Source: Haloplanus sp. GDY1
Lineage (GTDB): Archaea > Halobacteriota > Halobacteria > Halobacteriales > Haloferacaceae
Assembly: GCF_023703775.1 (NCBI RefSeq)
Contig: NZ_CP098514.1
Coordinates: 310,001-374,000 of the forward strand
DNA length: 64,000 nucleotides
Direction: 5' to 3'
Both the position numbers and the translations under genes were made by a program. The notes under the pieces were generated by a model that was given only the letters and a program-made list of their open reading frames with translations, was not told the DNA's origin and ran no database searches. Of this stretch, positions 56,499 to 64,000 are shown piece by piece; positions within the stretch are counted from its first letter, which is position 1, and each line of letters opens with the position of its first letter.

Positions 56499-57042
56499 CC
56501 GGACGTCGGCCACCCTGCGTGGCGTGTTCGCCGCGCTCCGTCGACCGGACGGGCGGGCGGCGTTCCTGCTCGGCCTGGTCGGCTATCCGCCGCTGTATCT
56601 CGCGTCCGTCGGGCACCTCGCCCTCGGCGCCAGGGGGCACTCGGTTCGGGTGGTCGCGGACCCGCTCTCGCGGGCGCTGCGGCCGACCCGGCCGTTCTCG
56701 TTCGAACCGGTCGCGCGAGTCGCGCTCGAACCGGTGGCGCTGCTGGTGTCGCCGCTCGACGTCGGCGTCGCCCTCGTCCTGGCCGTCCTCGTCGGGTGCA
56801 ACCTCGCCGTCGGCCTCGTCGCCTGGCGCTCCCCGGCGGCCTGTGGCGTCGAGGGCTCGGCCGGCGCCCTCGCCGGCGTTCCGGCCCTGCTGACCGGGGC
56901 GACCTGCTGTGGGCCGGCCGTCCTGTTCGCCCTCGGCGTGGGAGCGGCCGGGGCGCTCCTCCCCGTCCTCCGGTACGCGACGCCCGCGGCCGGACTCCTC
57001 CTCCTCGGTGGGCTGTTCCTCGTCGCCGGCCGTCAGGACTGA
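56491..57042 (+). CDS. Membrane protein with a Cys-Cys motif
   Basis: 183 residues with four hydrophobic segments (LLGLVGYPPLYLASVGHL, ALVLAVLVGCNLAVGLVAWR, ALLTGATCCGPAVLFALGV, YATPAAGLLLLGGLFLVAG). The CC in GATCCGPAV resembles thiol-disulfide or copper-handling membrane proteins. It overlaps the DUF3179 gene, so the two are coupled and may share a function at the cell surface. No named family. Confidence 0.72.
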   Translation: MRDRTSATLRGVFAALRRPDGRAAFLLGLVGYPPLYLASVGHLALGARGHSVRVVADPLSRALRPTRPFSFEPVARVALEPVALLVSPLDVGVALVLAVLVGCNLAVGLVAWRSPAACGVEGSAGALAGVPALLTGATCCGPAVLFALGVGAAGALLPVLRYATPAAGLLLLGGLFLVAGRQD

Positions 57043-57605
57043 CGCGACACCTCGGGCGGCTCGGCGGCGCCGGCCAGGCCGGTCGAGCGGTAGTTGTGGA
57101 CGGCCGCGGAGACGCCGAACAGCGCGACGACGACGGTCATCCAGAACAGCGGCGGGAGGGAGCCGAACGGCGGGATGCCGAGCCAGACGGCGACGACGAC
57201 GCCGGCCGACACCGCCGAGAGGGCGAGATAGTACTGATCCCACGAGAGCTGCTCCTCGCCGACGACTTCGAGGTAGATGTCCAGTTCCTCGACGGCCTCG
57301 GTGGGCTCGACGCGGCCGCTGTCGGGGTCGAAACTGATCAGCCCGGTCCGCTCCAGTTTCGGGAGGTGGGACTGCTGCAGGGCGGTGTAGACGCGCTTTC
57401 GCTCCGCCGACGTCACGTCACCGATATTACACTCGTTCTCCCAAGCGGCGATCTGGTCGGCCAGCGAGCCGATCGTCGCCGTCTCGTCGCGCAGGAGTGC
57501 GTACAGCGCGTACCGACGACGTCGGTTCGACAGGATGTCGAACACCTCCTGTTCCGTCGGTTTCGCCGGCCGCTCGGCGGCCGATTCCGCGTCGTCGTCC
57601 TCCAT
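57033..57605 (-). CDS. Winged-helix protein with membrane helices (DUF7344-like)
   Basis: 190 residues from the ATG at 57605; an in-frame ATG at 57632 would add nine. The winged-helix part (EQEVFDILSNRRRRYALYAL, ERKRVYTALQQSHLPKLERT, FDPDSGRVEPTEAVEELDIY) matches the haloarchaeal DUF7344 type. Two hydrophobic helices follow (LALSAVSAGVVVAVWLGI, LFWMTVVVALFGVSAAVHN). It is probably a membrane-bound regulator. Convergent overlap of 10 bases with the upstream plus-strand gene. Confidence 0.82.
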   Translation of the reverse strand: MEDDDAESAAERPAKPTEQEVFDILSNRRRRYALYALLRDETATIGSLADQIAAWENECNIGDVTSAERKRVYTALQQSHLPKLERTGLISFDPDSGRVEPTEAVEELDIYLEVVGEEQLSWDQYYLALSAVSAGVVVAVWLGIPPFGSLPPLFWMTVVVALFGVSAAVHNYRSTGLAGAAEPPEVSRQS

Positions 57606-57781
57606 CGACACCGCCCCCCTCTGTCCACGCATCGGTGATTCGATACGTCGTTGGTGGCTACCGGGCAATTAAACTTCGTACTCCAAATTCATATTCTTTG
57701 ACACGTTTGGCGTCCGAACCGGCGACCGGTCCGGGAGCCGCGAACCACAAGACACGAGGTACTCCGCGGCGTGCCGGGCGT

Positions 57782-58138
57782 ATGAGCAACTATCTCGTCG
57801 CGATGGAGGCCGCCTGGCTGGTCAGGGACGTCGAGGACGTCGACGACGCCATCGGCGTCGCGGTCAGCGAGGCCGGCAAGCGCCTCAACGAACAGGACAA
57901 GGAGTACGTCGAGGTGGAGGTCGGCGCCACGCCCTGTCCGGCCTGCGGCGAACCGTTCGACTCGGCGTTCATCGCCGCCGACACCGCGCTGGTGGGTCTC
58001 CTCCTCGAAATCGAGGTGTTCAACGCCGACGGCGAGAACCACGCCACCCGCATCGCGAAAAGCGAGGTCGGGGGTGCCCTGCGTGACGTCCCGCTGTCGG
58101 TGATCGAGGTCGTGGAGACCGAGGCCGAGGAGGACTGA
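57782..58138 (+). CDS. UPF0212 / DUF555 family protein
   Basis: 118 residues. MSNYLVAMEAAWLVRDVEDV is the archaeal DUF555 start. A CxxC pair is in ATPCPACGEPFDSAFIAADT, and the C-terminus ends GALRDVPLSVIEVVETEAEE. The family is small and archaeal, with an unproven function, possibly zinc-binding. Monocistronic. Confidence 0.9.
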   Translation: MSNYLVAMEAAWLVRDVEDVDDAIGVAVSEAGKRLNEQDKEYVEVEVGATPCPACGEPFDSAFIAADTALVGLLLEIEVFNADGENHATRIAKSEVGGALRDVPLSVIEVVETEAEED

Positions 58139-58217
58139 CCTCCCGGTCAGCCACACACCCGTCGCTGTCCGCCGATTTCCCGCGAGCGGCGCCGACGTCG
58201 GCGTCCGCTCCCCGTCC

Positions 58218-58382
58218 TCACTCGTCGCGTGTCTTCAGCCACTCGTCGAGGAGGGTCCTGATCGCCGCCGCCCGGTTGTCCCGGTGGTCCGCGAAGGCGA
58301 TGTCGTCGACGGCGTCCAGCGTCTCCTCCTCCAGTTCGACGGTGACCGTCTCCATCTCCGCGAGTCCGTCTCCCTCGTCCAT
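58218..58382 (-). CDS. CopG-like ribbon-helix-helix protein
   Basis: 54 residues from the ATG at 58382 to TGA at 58218. METVTVELEEETLDAVDDIA is the N-terminal strand and first helix. NRAAAIRTLLDEWLKTRDE is the second helix, typical of a small ribbon-helix-helix DNA-binding protein. Such proteins act as repressors or antitoxins. No toxin gene is adjacent, so a stand-alone regulator is more likely. Confidence 0.75.
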   Translation of the reverse strand: MDEGDGLAEMETVTVELEEETLDAVDDIAFADHRDNRAAAIRTLLDEWLKTRDE

Positions 58383-58510
58383 GTGGTAGTCGACACGCGA
58401 GAGGGCTACAAATAGCTCCGTCAGACGACCGTCCGGCGTTCGTGTGACTCCGTGTCCCGCGCCCGCGACGGACCGGCCGCCGGCCGTGGCGGCGCCGTAT
58501 CGAAGCCGCT

Positions 58511-58957
58511 ATGTCACCGGCCGCCGCGCCCGATGACGTGACCCGACTCGTAGCCCACCACTTCGGCGTGACCGTGGCCGACCTGGACCGCGTGGTCGAG
58601 TTCTACCGCGACGCTCTCGGACTCGGCACCCCCGACCGCTTCGACGTCTCGGACGAGGCCTTCGCGGACGCCGTCGACGTCGACGGCGCCACCGGCCGGT
58701 TCGCCCACTTCGACGCCGACGGCGCACGGATCGAACTGATCGAGTACGACCCCGAGGGCGACGACGCCACCGGCGACGCGGTGAACCAGCCGGGCGCGAA
58801 ACACCTCGGGCTCGCCGTGGACGACGTCGACGCCTTCTACGCCGACCTCGATCCCTCCGTCACCACCCTGAGCGAACCCCGGACGACGGAGACCGGCTCG
58901 CGGATCTGCTTCCTCCGCGACCCGGAGGGGAACCTCGTCGAGCTTCTGGAGGTCTGA
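58511..58957 (+). CDS. VOC family protein (glyoxalase/dioxygenase fold)
   Basis: 148 residues. Metal ligands of the vicinal oxygen chelate fold are in VAHHFGVTVADLDRVVEFYR (His), DGARIELIEYDPEG (Glu), GAKHLGLAVDDVDAFYADL (His) and FLRDPEGNLVELLEV (Glu). This is a full two-module domain. It may be a methylmalonyl-CoA epimerase or glyoxalase relative; the substrate is not fixed. Confidence 0.9.
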   Translation: MSPAAAPDDVTRLVAHHFGVTVADLDRVVEFYRDALGLGTPDRFDVSDEAFADAVDVDGATGRFAHFDADGARIELIEYDPEGDDATGDAVNQPGAKHLGLAVDDVDAFYADLDPSVTTLSEPRTTETGSRICFLRDPEGNLVELLEV

Positions 58958-59139
58958 GACACGTTGGCCAAAAGACATATCCCGGGGAAGCGGCTAGGCG
59001 GGCGACGGAGAGCCGACCCGCCCCACAGCATGCACCACCAAAGTCACAGTCCTCCACGGCGGTTCGCCGCCGGAATCGCCCCGCCCGCCAGTCGCACCGA
59101 CGCTCGCGCCCCCGCGCGAGGGGTGCGTTCCGGACACCG

Positions 59140-59418
59140 ATGAGCGAGGCGGACTCCGCGGCGGCCCGCTGGGACGAGGATCGCGACGCGTACGTGGCCC
59201 GGTTCGACGGGACGAACCGCTCGCCGAGCGTCGCCGTCGCCGAGACGCTGACGGAGACGGTCGAGGTGGGCGACCGACCGCTGTTCGACTACGTCGACCC
59301 CGACGCGCTGGACGCCCTCGTCGCCGGGTCGTCGCCCTCGACGACGGTCACGTTCGACGTCGAGGACGCCGCGGTCACCGTCCACGGCGACGGCCGCATC
59401 CTCGTCCGGCCGCCGTGA
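59140..59418 (+). CDS. HalOD1 output-domain protein
   Basis: 92 residues. The domain pattern is SVAVAETLTETVEVGDRPLF, DYVDPDALDALVAGSS and VTFDVEDAAVTVHGDGRILV. HalOD1 is a haloarchaeal output domain found at the end of response regulators and as a stand-alone protein. It probably transmits a signal by protein contact. No partner is adjacent. Confidence 0.87.
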   Translation: MSEADSAAARWDEDRDAYVARFDGTNRSPSVAVAETLTETVEVGDRPLFDYVDPDALDALVAGSSPSTTVTFDVEDAAVTVHGDGRILVRPP

Positions 59419-59430
59419 CCCGCCCGTCGG

Positions 59431-59781
59431 CTACGACTTCGGTTCGATCTTGCCGGCGAACGTCTGCCGGTGGATCACTCCGTCCTCCACGACGAAGGTG
59501 TCGGTGCAGAACTCGTAGTCGTTGTCGGGTGTCTCCCCGTTCCAGACGATGTACGCGTACTCCCCCTCGACGGTCTTCCGGTCGAGGTCGATCCGCGACC
59601 CCTCCTGGGCGAACTCCTCGAACAGCCCGGCGAACAGTTCCTCGATCTCGTCGAGGCCGCGGAACGTCCCCACGTTCGTGATGACCACGGAGTCGTCCGT
59701 GTAGTCCGCGAGCGTCTCCTCGAGGTCCTGTGCGGTGAAAGCGTCGAGATGGTGGTCGAGTACGTCTTCTGTGGTCGTCAT
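59431..59781 (-). CDS. SnoaL/NTF2-like protein
   Basis: 116 residues from the ATG at 59781. The pattern TEDVLDHHLDAFTAQDLEET, YTDDSVVITNVGTFRGLDEI and DTFVVEDGVIHRQTFAGKIE is a single NTF2-like cone fold. Many such proteins are small-molecule isomerases, but none of their catalytic residues can be assigned confidently here. Cytosolic, convergent with the HalOD1 gene. Confidence 0.86.
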   Translation of the reverse strand: MTTTEDVLDHHLDAFTAQDLEETLADYTDDSVVITNVGTFRGLDEIEELFAGLFEEFAQEGSRIDLDRKTVEGEYAYIVWNGETPDNDYEFCTDTFVVEDGVIHRQTFAGKIEPKS

Positions 59782-59849
59782 CGGTGTCTCACCGACCACC
59801 CGTTTCGGGCACACTGACATGAACGTTGCCCGGCCGCCGCCGTCGGTGA

Positions 59850-59954
59850 CTAGGCGAAATAGAGGATGGAGATGGCGAGCACCGCGGCGAGGAGCAGGAA
59901 CGCCACCATGTACTCGAAGAGCCCTTCCGGTGTCGTCATCGGTGGGAACGTCAT
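59850..59954 (-). CDS. Tiny single-span membrane protein
   Basis: 34 residues from the ATG at 59954, or 29 from an in-frame ATG at 59939. After a short MTTPEGLFEY, one hydrophobic helix (MVAFLLLAAVLAISILYFA) runs to the C-terminus. It looks like haloarchaeal peptides that attach to membrane complexes. It precedes the NTF2-like gene on the same strand by 68 bases. Confidence 0.5.
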   Translation of the reverse strand: MTFPPMTTPEGLFEYMVAFLLLAAVLAISILYFA

Positions 59955-60064
59955 GCGCGGCCCTACGGCACCACGATTCAAGACGTTGACGCTCGGCCGT
60001 CGGGTTCTCAACGATGATACTTCTGCCACCAGAGCTAACTGCTCGCCGGTTCTGGATTCGGCGA

Positions 60065-61363
60065 ATGCCCCCCACACGCCGTCGGATCCTCGCGACCGTC
60101 GCCCTCGCACAGTCGAGCCTCCTCGGTGGCTGCTTCGGCGACTCCGGGGGGACGACCGCCGACACCGAACCGACCGACAGCTCCGCCCCCTCGGCGACGC
60201 CCGAACCCACCGCCGCGGAACCGACGGCGACCGAGACGGCGACGGCGACGGCCACGCCCGTCGCCCACGCCGACCTCGCCGCGGCGACCGGGAACGTCCT
60301 CGCCGAGTTCGAGTGGTTCCGCACGGAGTACGACGACGCCATCCTGGGGCTCAAGCGAGCCGTCAGCGGCGTCTTCGGCGTCGTCGAGGACCTCGAAACC
60401 GCCGAGCAACTGACCGAGTCGGACGTGACGGCGCTTCGCGAGGCGACCACCCACGTCGCGGAGTACGTCCAGGCGAACCTCGTCGACCACTTCGCGGTCC
60501 CGCCGGCCCTGCGGATCGGCGACAACGTCTACGTCCGCGACCTCGAACGCGGCGTCACCCGCGGCGACGAGCGCCTGCAGAACGCCGCCATCTCCCGCGC
60601 CGGGTCGTTCTACCAGCGGGTCGTCTCCGGCCCGTACGTCGACAACGAGTTCTCGCGGCGCCCCGTCTACGGGCCCCTGTACGACATGCTGGTCCCGGGT
60701 GGCTCGGGCAACCACATCGTCGCGCTCGCGAGCGCCGAGGACGACTTCGTCACCTGGGCCCACCCCGACCGCACCGAGTCGACGGCCACCGACGGCGTCG
60801 CCCGACACACCCACGAGTTCCCGAGCGGTCACCGGACGTACACCCACGCCCACGACCACTCGACGCCCCACCCGCTCAACGAGCACTCGAACGAGCCTCA
60901 GTACAACGAACTCTACGCCTACGGCGACGACGGGGTGGCCCTCCTCGAGGACACGGCGTCGTGGCGCGAACGACTCGACGACTACCGGCCGGTCCTCACG
61001 GACCTCTTCGGGCCGGTCCGCTCCGAGGGCCGCGAGTACGGCGTCACCATGATGGTCGGCACCATCGACGCCGGGTTCACCGCCGAACCGCTCTACGTCG
61101 AGCGCTTCGCCTCTCCCCAGGCCGCCCGGACGGCCGTCTCCGGGGACGGACCGGTGTCGGCCTCCGGCACCACCTCCTTCGCCGGCCGCCGGTGGGACCG
61201 GGTGTTCTACGACGTGGACGACGTCACCGTCTACGCCTACCGCTTCCGCGCGGGCGCCTCGGTGATTACCGCCCTCCCCGCGGACGTCCCCTGGGAGCGC
61301 CGGCCGGAGTGGACCGCCGGACTCGCGTCGACCTGGCTCGCGTCGCCGCCCTCCGGGGGGTAG
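60065..61363 (+). CDS. His-rich Tat lipoprotein of unknown function
   Basis: 432 residues from the ATG at 60065, giving MPPTRRRILATVALAQSSLL with lipobox GGC. A Thr/Pro/Ala linker (residues 25-70) leads to a helical domain (about 80-190). A striking His-rich segment near residues 255-290 (GVARHTHEFPSGHRTYTHAH, then DHSTPHPLNEHSNEPQ) holds 10 His, a likely Zn, Ni or Cu binding site. The C-terminal part is a mixed alpha/beta domain (about 320-430). I do not recognise the family. It is exported and lipid-anchored. Confidence 0.72.
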   Translation: MPPTRRRILATVALAQSSLLGGCFGDSGGTTADTEPTDSSAPSATPEPTAAEPTATETATATATPVAHADLAAATGNVLAEFEWFRTEYDDAILGLKRAVSGVFGVVEDLETAEQLTESDVTALREATTHVAEYVQANLVDHFAVPPALRIGDNVYVRDLERGVTRGDERLQNAAISRAGSFYQRVVSGPYVDNEFSRRPVYGPLYDMLVPGGSGNHIVALASAEDDFVTWAHPDRTESTATDGVARHTHEFPSGHRTYTHAHDHSTPHPLNEHSNEPQYNELYAYGDDGVALLEDTASWRERLDDYRPVLTDLFGPVRSEGREYGVTMMVGTIDAGFTAEPLYVERFASPQAARTAVSGDGPVSASGTTSFAGRRWDRVFYDVDDVTVYAYRFRAGASVITALPADVPWERRPEWTAGLASTWLASPPSGG

Positions 61364-61585
61364 CGATCCCTCGGTATCGGAACCCCTGCCGAGTCGACGG
61401 ACGGGGCTCGACGACGCCCTCGGCTCCCACCGGTGCGATCCGCCGGGGAACGTCGCCATCGAGACGACCCCGACGAGCACACGGCGCGACCTGAGCCTGG
61501 CGGACTCGCCCGGCGCGGCCGTCGTCGACGCAGGGGGGCGCGAGTCGGGCCGGCGGCGCGACCGGCAGACGGTCCCCCGACCCTC

Positions 61586-62023
61586 TCAGTCCGCGTCGCC
61601 GATGTTGACCACGAACACGGGGACGGTGGCGTTCTCGACGACGCGGTCGGTGACGCTCCCGAGGTGGGCGAGGCGGTCCCGTCCCGTCCGCCCGTGGGTG
61701 CCCATCGCGATCACGTCGATTCCGGCCTCGTCGGCGTAGCCGAGGATGGTCTTGTAGGGCACCCCCTCGCGCACGTCGGTCACGACGTCGAGTCCGGCCT
61801 CGCCCGCGCGCTCGGCGACGGCGGCGACGGCGTCCTCGCCCCGGTCGGTCAACTGCGCGATCAGTTCCTCGCGGTCCTCGTCGGCCGCGAGTTCGAACCG
61901 CCGGTCGACCACGTAGAGCGCGTGGACCGTCGCCCCGTGGTTGCGCGCCATCTCGATCGCGTGATCGAGCGTCCGGTCGACTCCCTCGCTCCCGTCCGTG
62001 GGGACGAGTATCGCGTCGTACAT
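61586..62023 (-). CDS. Universal stress protein (UspA family)
   Basis: 145 residues. The ATP-binding signature GTHGRTGRDRLAHLGSVTDR (G2xG9xGS/T) is complete, with the N-terminal strand MYDAILVPTDGSEGVDRTLD and the end VVENATVPVFVVN. It is a single-domain family member that probably binds ATP and forms a dimer. It is transcribed in the same direction as the kinase-FtsZ gene, 76 bases downstream of its stop. Confidence 0.92.
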   Translation of the reverse strand: MYDAILVPTDGSEGVDRTLDHAIEMARNHGATVHALYVVDRRFELAADEDREELIAQLTDRGEDAVAAVAERAGEAGLDVVTDVREGVPYKTILGYADEAGIDVIAMGTHGRTGRDRLAHLGSVTDRVVENATVPVFVVNIGDAD

Positions 62024-62099
62024 GATCGTTCGTTGGATGCGGGATCACTTGAAACGAGGCGGCCCCGGCAGGGCGCGTTCGCGCGACCACCGATCCCCG

Positions 62100-64000
62100 T
62101 CACGCGGGCGTTCCGTCGATCCCGGTCAGGAGCACGTAGAGACGGGTCTTTCCTTCGTACGCCGGCCGCCGTTCGGCGCCCCAGACTACCGATCCGCCCG
62201 GATCCACCCGGTCGGCGATCTCGTTCACGAGGTCCCGCGCCTCGCCGGCCGTGAGGTCGGGACCGCCGGTGACGTGGACGAGCGCCGCCGATGCCTTCCG
62301 GTAGTCGGCGTCGACGAGGGGATGCTTCAGCGCATCGTCCACGGCTCCGGTCTCGTCCCCGTTCTCGGTCTCGCCGACGAAGATCGCGGCCTCGCCGTCA
62401 TCCTGCAGCACCGTCGCCACGTCCGAGAGATCCAGTTCGACGAGCGAGGTCTGGGCGACGGCTCCGCCGACGTCCCTGACCGTCTCCGCGATGATCTGAT
62501 CCATCACGGACCGAGCCCTGTCGGTCGACAGGTCGGGCACGTGCTCGATCAGGTGGTCGTCGTCGAGTACGACGAGCGAATCGACTTCCGAGCGGAGTTC
62601 CGTGACCCCTCTCCGTGCCACCTCGTCGCGGTCGGCGTCGAGCGGCGTCGACGCCACCCCGACGACGAGGGCATCCTGTTCGTTCGCGATTTCGGCCACG
62701 GTCGGGGCGGTACCGGTGCCGGTCCCCCCGCCCATCCCGACGGTGACGAACACGAGGTCCGTCCCGTCGAGGACGTTCTCGATCGTCTCCCGAGCCAACT
62801 CGGCCGAGCGTTCGCCCACGGACGGCTCCCCGCCGGCGTCGCTCCCCCGCGTGAGCGACTTGCCGACGGGGAGTTTCGCGTCGGCATCGATCGTCTGCAG
62901 GTGCTGTTTGTCGGTGTTGATCGCGACCGTCTCGACGCCGTCGACGCCCATGTTGTCCAGCCGATCGACCGTGTTGCTGCCGGCATCGCCGACGCCGACG
63001 GTCGTGATGGTGGTGTCGGACGGGGATACCGCCGACCCGGCGTCCCGGTCCCGGTCCCGGTGGGTCGACACCGACCCGCCGGCGGCGCCCCCCGATGGCT
63101 CCGATCCGTCGCTGTCGAAGTTCGGAAGGAATCGATCCGGCCGGTTCCCCGTTCGAATGGCCCGGAGCGCGTCCGCGAAGTTCTCGACCGACCGGTATCG
63201 GGCGGTCTTGTCGCGTTCGAGCGCGTGGAGGACCGCGGCGTCCATCGCCGCCGTGACGTCTTCCCTGTGGGCACTCGGCGGCGGCGGCGCTTCGGATCCG
63301 ACGACGTCCCGAAGTACGCCGAGTCGGGTGCCGGTGTACGGCGGGTCGCCCGTGAGCATCGCGTACAGAAGGGTCCCGATCTGGTACACGTCGGTCAGGG
63401 TATCGGGATCGCCGAAGTCCGCGGGTTCGAACTGTTCGGGTGCCGCATACGTGACCGAGAGGCCGTCCGTCGCTCCGCTCTGCTCCGCGAGGACGCGAGC
63501 GAGCCCCCAGTCGGCGACTTTCGGCACGTCCCAGGAGTCCCCGGGGGTCTCGCGGAAGAGCACGTTCGCCGGCTTGAGGTCCAGATGAGCGATCCCGTAT
63601 CCGTGGGCGACCGCCACACCGCGACAGACACATTCACCGATCCAGAGCGCCTTCTGCAGTGGGAGCCCGTCGGGCGCGGATTCCAGCCGGCCGTCGAGGC
63701 TCCCCCCGTCCATGTACTCCAGTGCGATCCAGGGCCGACTCTCCCCCGTGTCGATCACGCCGACGACGTGTTCGAACTCCGACCAACGGGGCTTCCGTCG
63801 CTCCCGCGAGTCCACGGTCTCCCACCGTTCGGCCTCCGCGAGGAACTCCTCGACCGCGTCGACGGTCACCGTCTCCGGTGACAGTGGCTCCTTGAGTGCG
63901 ATCCGCTCCGGCGGATCGCCCCCGACGACGTCGGCTCTCGAAACGACGGCCTCTCCCCCGTGCCCGATCCGCTCGACGATCTCGATGTCTTCGTAGGTGA
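62100..64000 (-). CDS. Ser/Thr protein kinase fused to an FtsZ-family GTPase (5' end outside the window)
   Basis: About 632 visible residues, no stop before the right edge; the N-terminus is missing. Kinase part (63998 to about 63150): glycine loop [13 protein letters not shown] lysine RIALKEP, catalytic loop [11 protein letters not shown], metal site [14 protein letters not shown] and [19 protein letters not shown]. After a Gly/Ser/Arg linker (about 63150-63015), an FtsZ domain follows: T1 [24 protein letters not shown]4 [31 protein letters not shown]7-like [13 protein letters not shown] and [20 protein letters not shown]. The usual FtsZ C-terminal tail is absent. The T7 loop keeps both Asp residues but has Glu instead of Asn. 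It may couple phosphorylation to cytoskeletal assembly. Confidence 0.9.
   Translation of the reverse strand, partial: TYEDIEIVERIGHGGEAVVSRADVVGGDPPERIALKEPLSPETVTVDAVEEFLAEAERWETVDSRERRKPRWSEFEHVVGVIDTGESRPWIALEYMDGGSLDGRLESAPDGLPLQKALWIGECVCRGVAVAHGYGIAHLDLKPANVLFRETPGDSWDVPKVADWGLARVLAEQSGATDGLSVTYAAPEQFEPADFGDPDTLTDVYQIGTLLYAMLTGDPPYTGTRLGVLRDVVGSEAPPPPSAHREDVTAAMDAAVLHALERDKTARYRSVENFADALRAIRTGNRPDRFLPNFDSDGSEPSGGAAGGSVSTHRDRDRDAGSAVSPSDTTITTVGVGDAGSNTVDRLDNMGVDGVETVAINTDKQHLQTIDADAKLPVGKSLTRGSDAGGEPSVGERSAELARETIENVLDGTDLVFVTVGMGGGTGTGTAPTVAEIANEQDALVVGVASTPLDADRDEVARRGVTELRSEVDSLVVLDDDHLIEHVPDLSTDRARSVMDQIIAETVRDVGGAVAQTSLVELDLSDVATVLQDDGEAAIFVGETENGDETGAVDDALKHPLVDADYRKASAALVHVTGGPDLTAGEARDLVNEIADRVDPGGSVVWGAERRPAYEGKTRLYVLLTGIDGTPA

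Noticed and set aside
61998-63881. A 627-codon plus-strand frame opposite the kinase-FtsZ gene
   Set aside because: The minus strand has a continuous series of kinase and FtsZ motifs, so the plus-strand frame is a shadow.

Overview
The window is a chromosomal segment of a halophilic archaeon (class Halobacteria). The evidence is very high G+C, acidic Asp/Glu-rich proteins throughout, twin-arginine lipoproteins, halocyanin-type copper proteins, HalX and HalOD1 signalling domains, the archaeal order rps15 - recJ-like - pcc1 - rps3ae, LysW, a pyruvoyl arginine decarboxylase and leaderless-type promoters with TATA boxes 25-35 bases before start codons. I do not assign a genus.

1-9.7 kb: the 5' part of arginine decarboxylase, gamma-carbonic anhydrase-like protein, OsmC, acyl-CoA ligase, a cupin, a Kef-type antiporter with its TrkA-C regulator, a SIMPL lipoprotein, and a large cytosolic HEAT-repeat/beta-propeller fusion. 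9.7-11.4 kb: a less G+C-rich accessory patch next to tRNA-Ala(GGC). It holds an HNH nuclease remnant, a VapBC toxin-antitoxin pair and two CRISPR-repeat-like 31-mers that bracket them. 11.7-14.2 kb: the ribosomal/KEOPS/RecJ-like cluster. 14.2-22.3 kb: PAS histidine kinase, halocyanin, archaetidylserine synthase, acetyltransferase, acyl-CoA dehydrogenase, small regulators, a nitrilase-family hydrolase and a RIO-like kinase. 22.3-34.4 kb: a palindrome-controlled multi-repeat protein with a cupredoxin end, an MscS channel, cold-shock protein, FeS-type photolyase, aldo/keto reductase, a TlpA-CcdA-Sco redox operon and thioredoxins. 34.4-43 kb: a PfkB kinase, then a six-gene BatA/vWA/coiled-coil/MoxR/DUF58 operon. 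43-48.7 kb: Lrp regulator plus aminotransferase, then a DUF7504-like protein, a CHAT-domain protease and a tiny protein made of four 13-residue repeats, followed by a HalX response regulator. 48.8-59.4 kb: IMP dehydrogenase, an IS605-like hairpin, several small conserved proteins, a LysW carrier protein away from its usual cluster, ferredoxin and redox or membrane proteins. 59.4-64 kb: a HalOD1 protein, NTF2-like protein, a His-rich lipoprotein, a universal stress protein and, running off the right edge, a protein that joins a Ser/Thr kinase domain to an FtsZ-family GTPase domain.

The two most unusual items are the kinase-FtsZ fusion at 62100-64000 and the CHAT protease with the adjacent repeat peptide at 45611-47937. 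Next come the paired CRISPR-repeat-like hairpins around vapBC and the palindrome-controlled cupredoxin repeat protein. All names are from motif recognition by eye; no database search was run.
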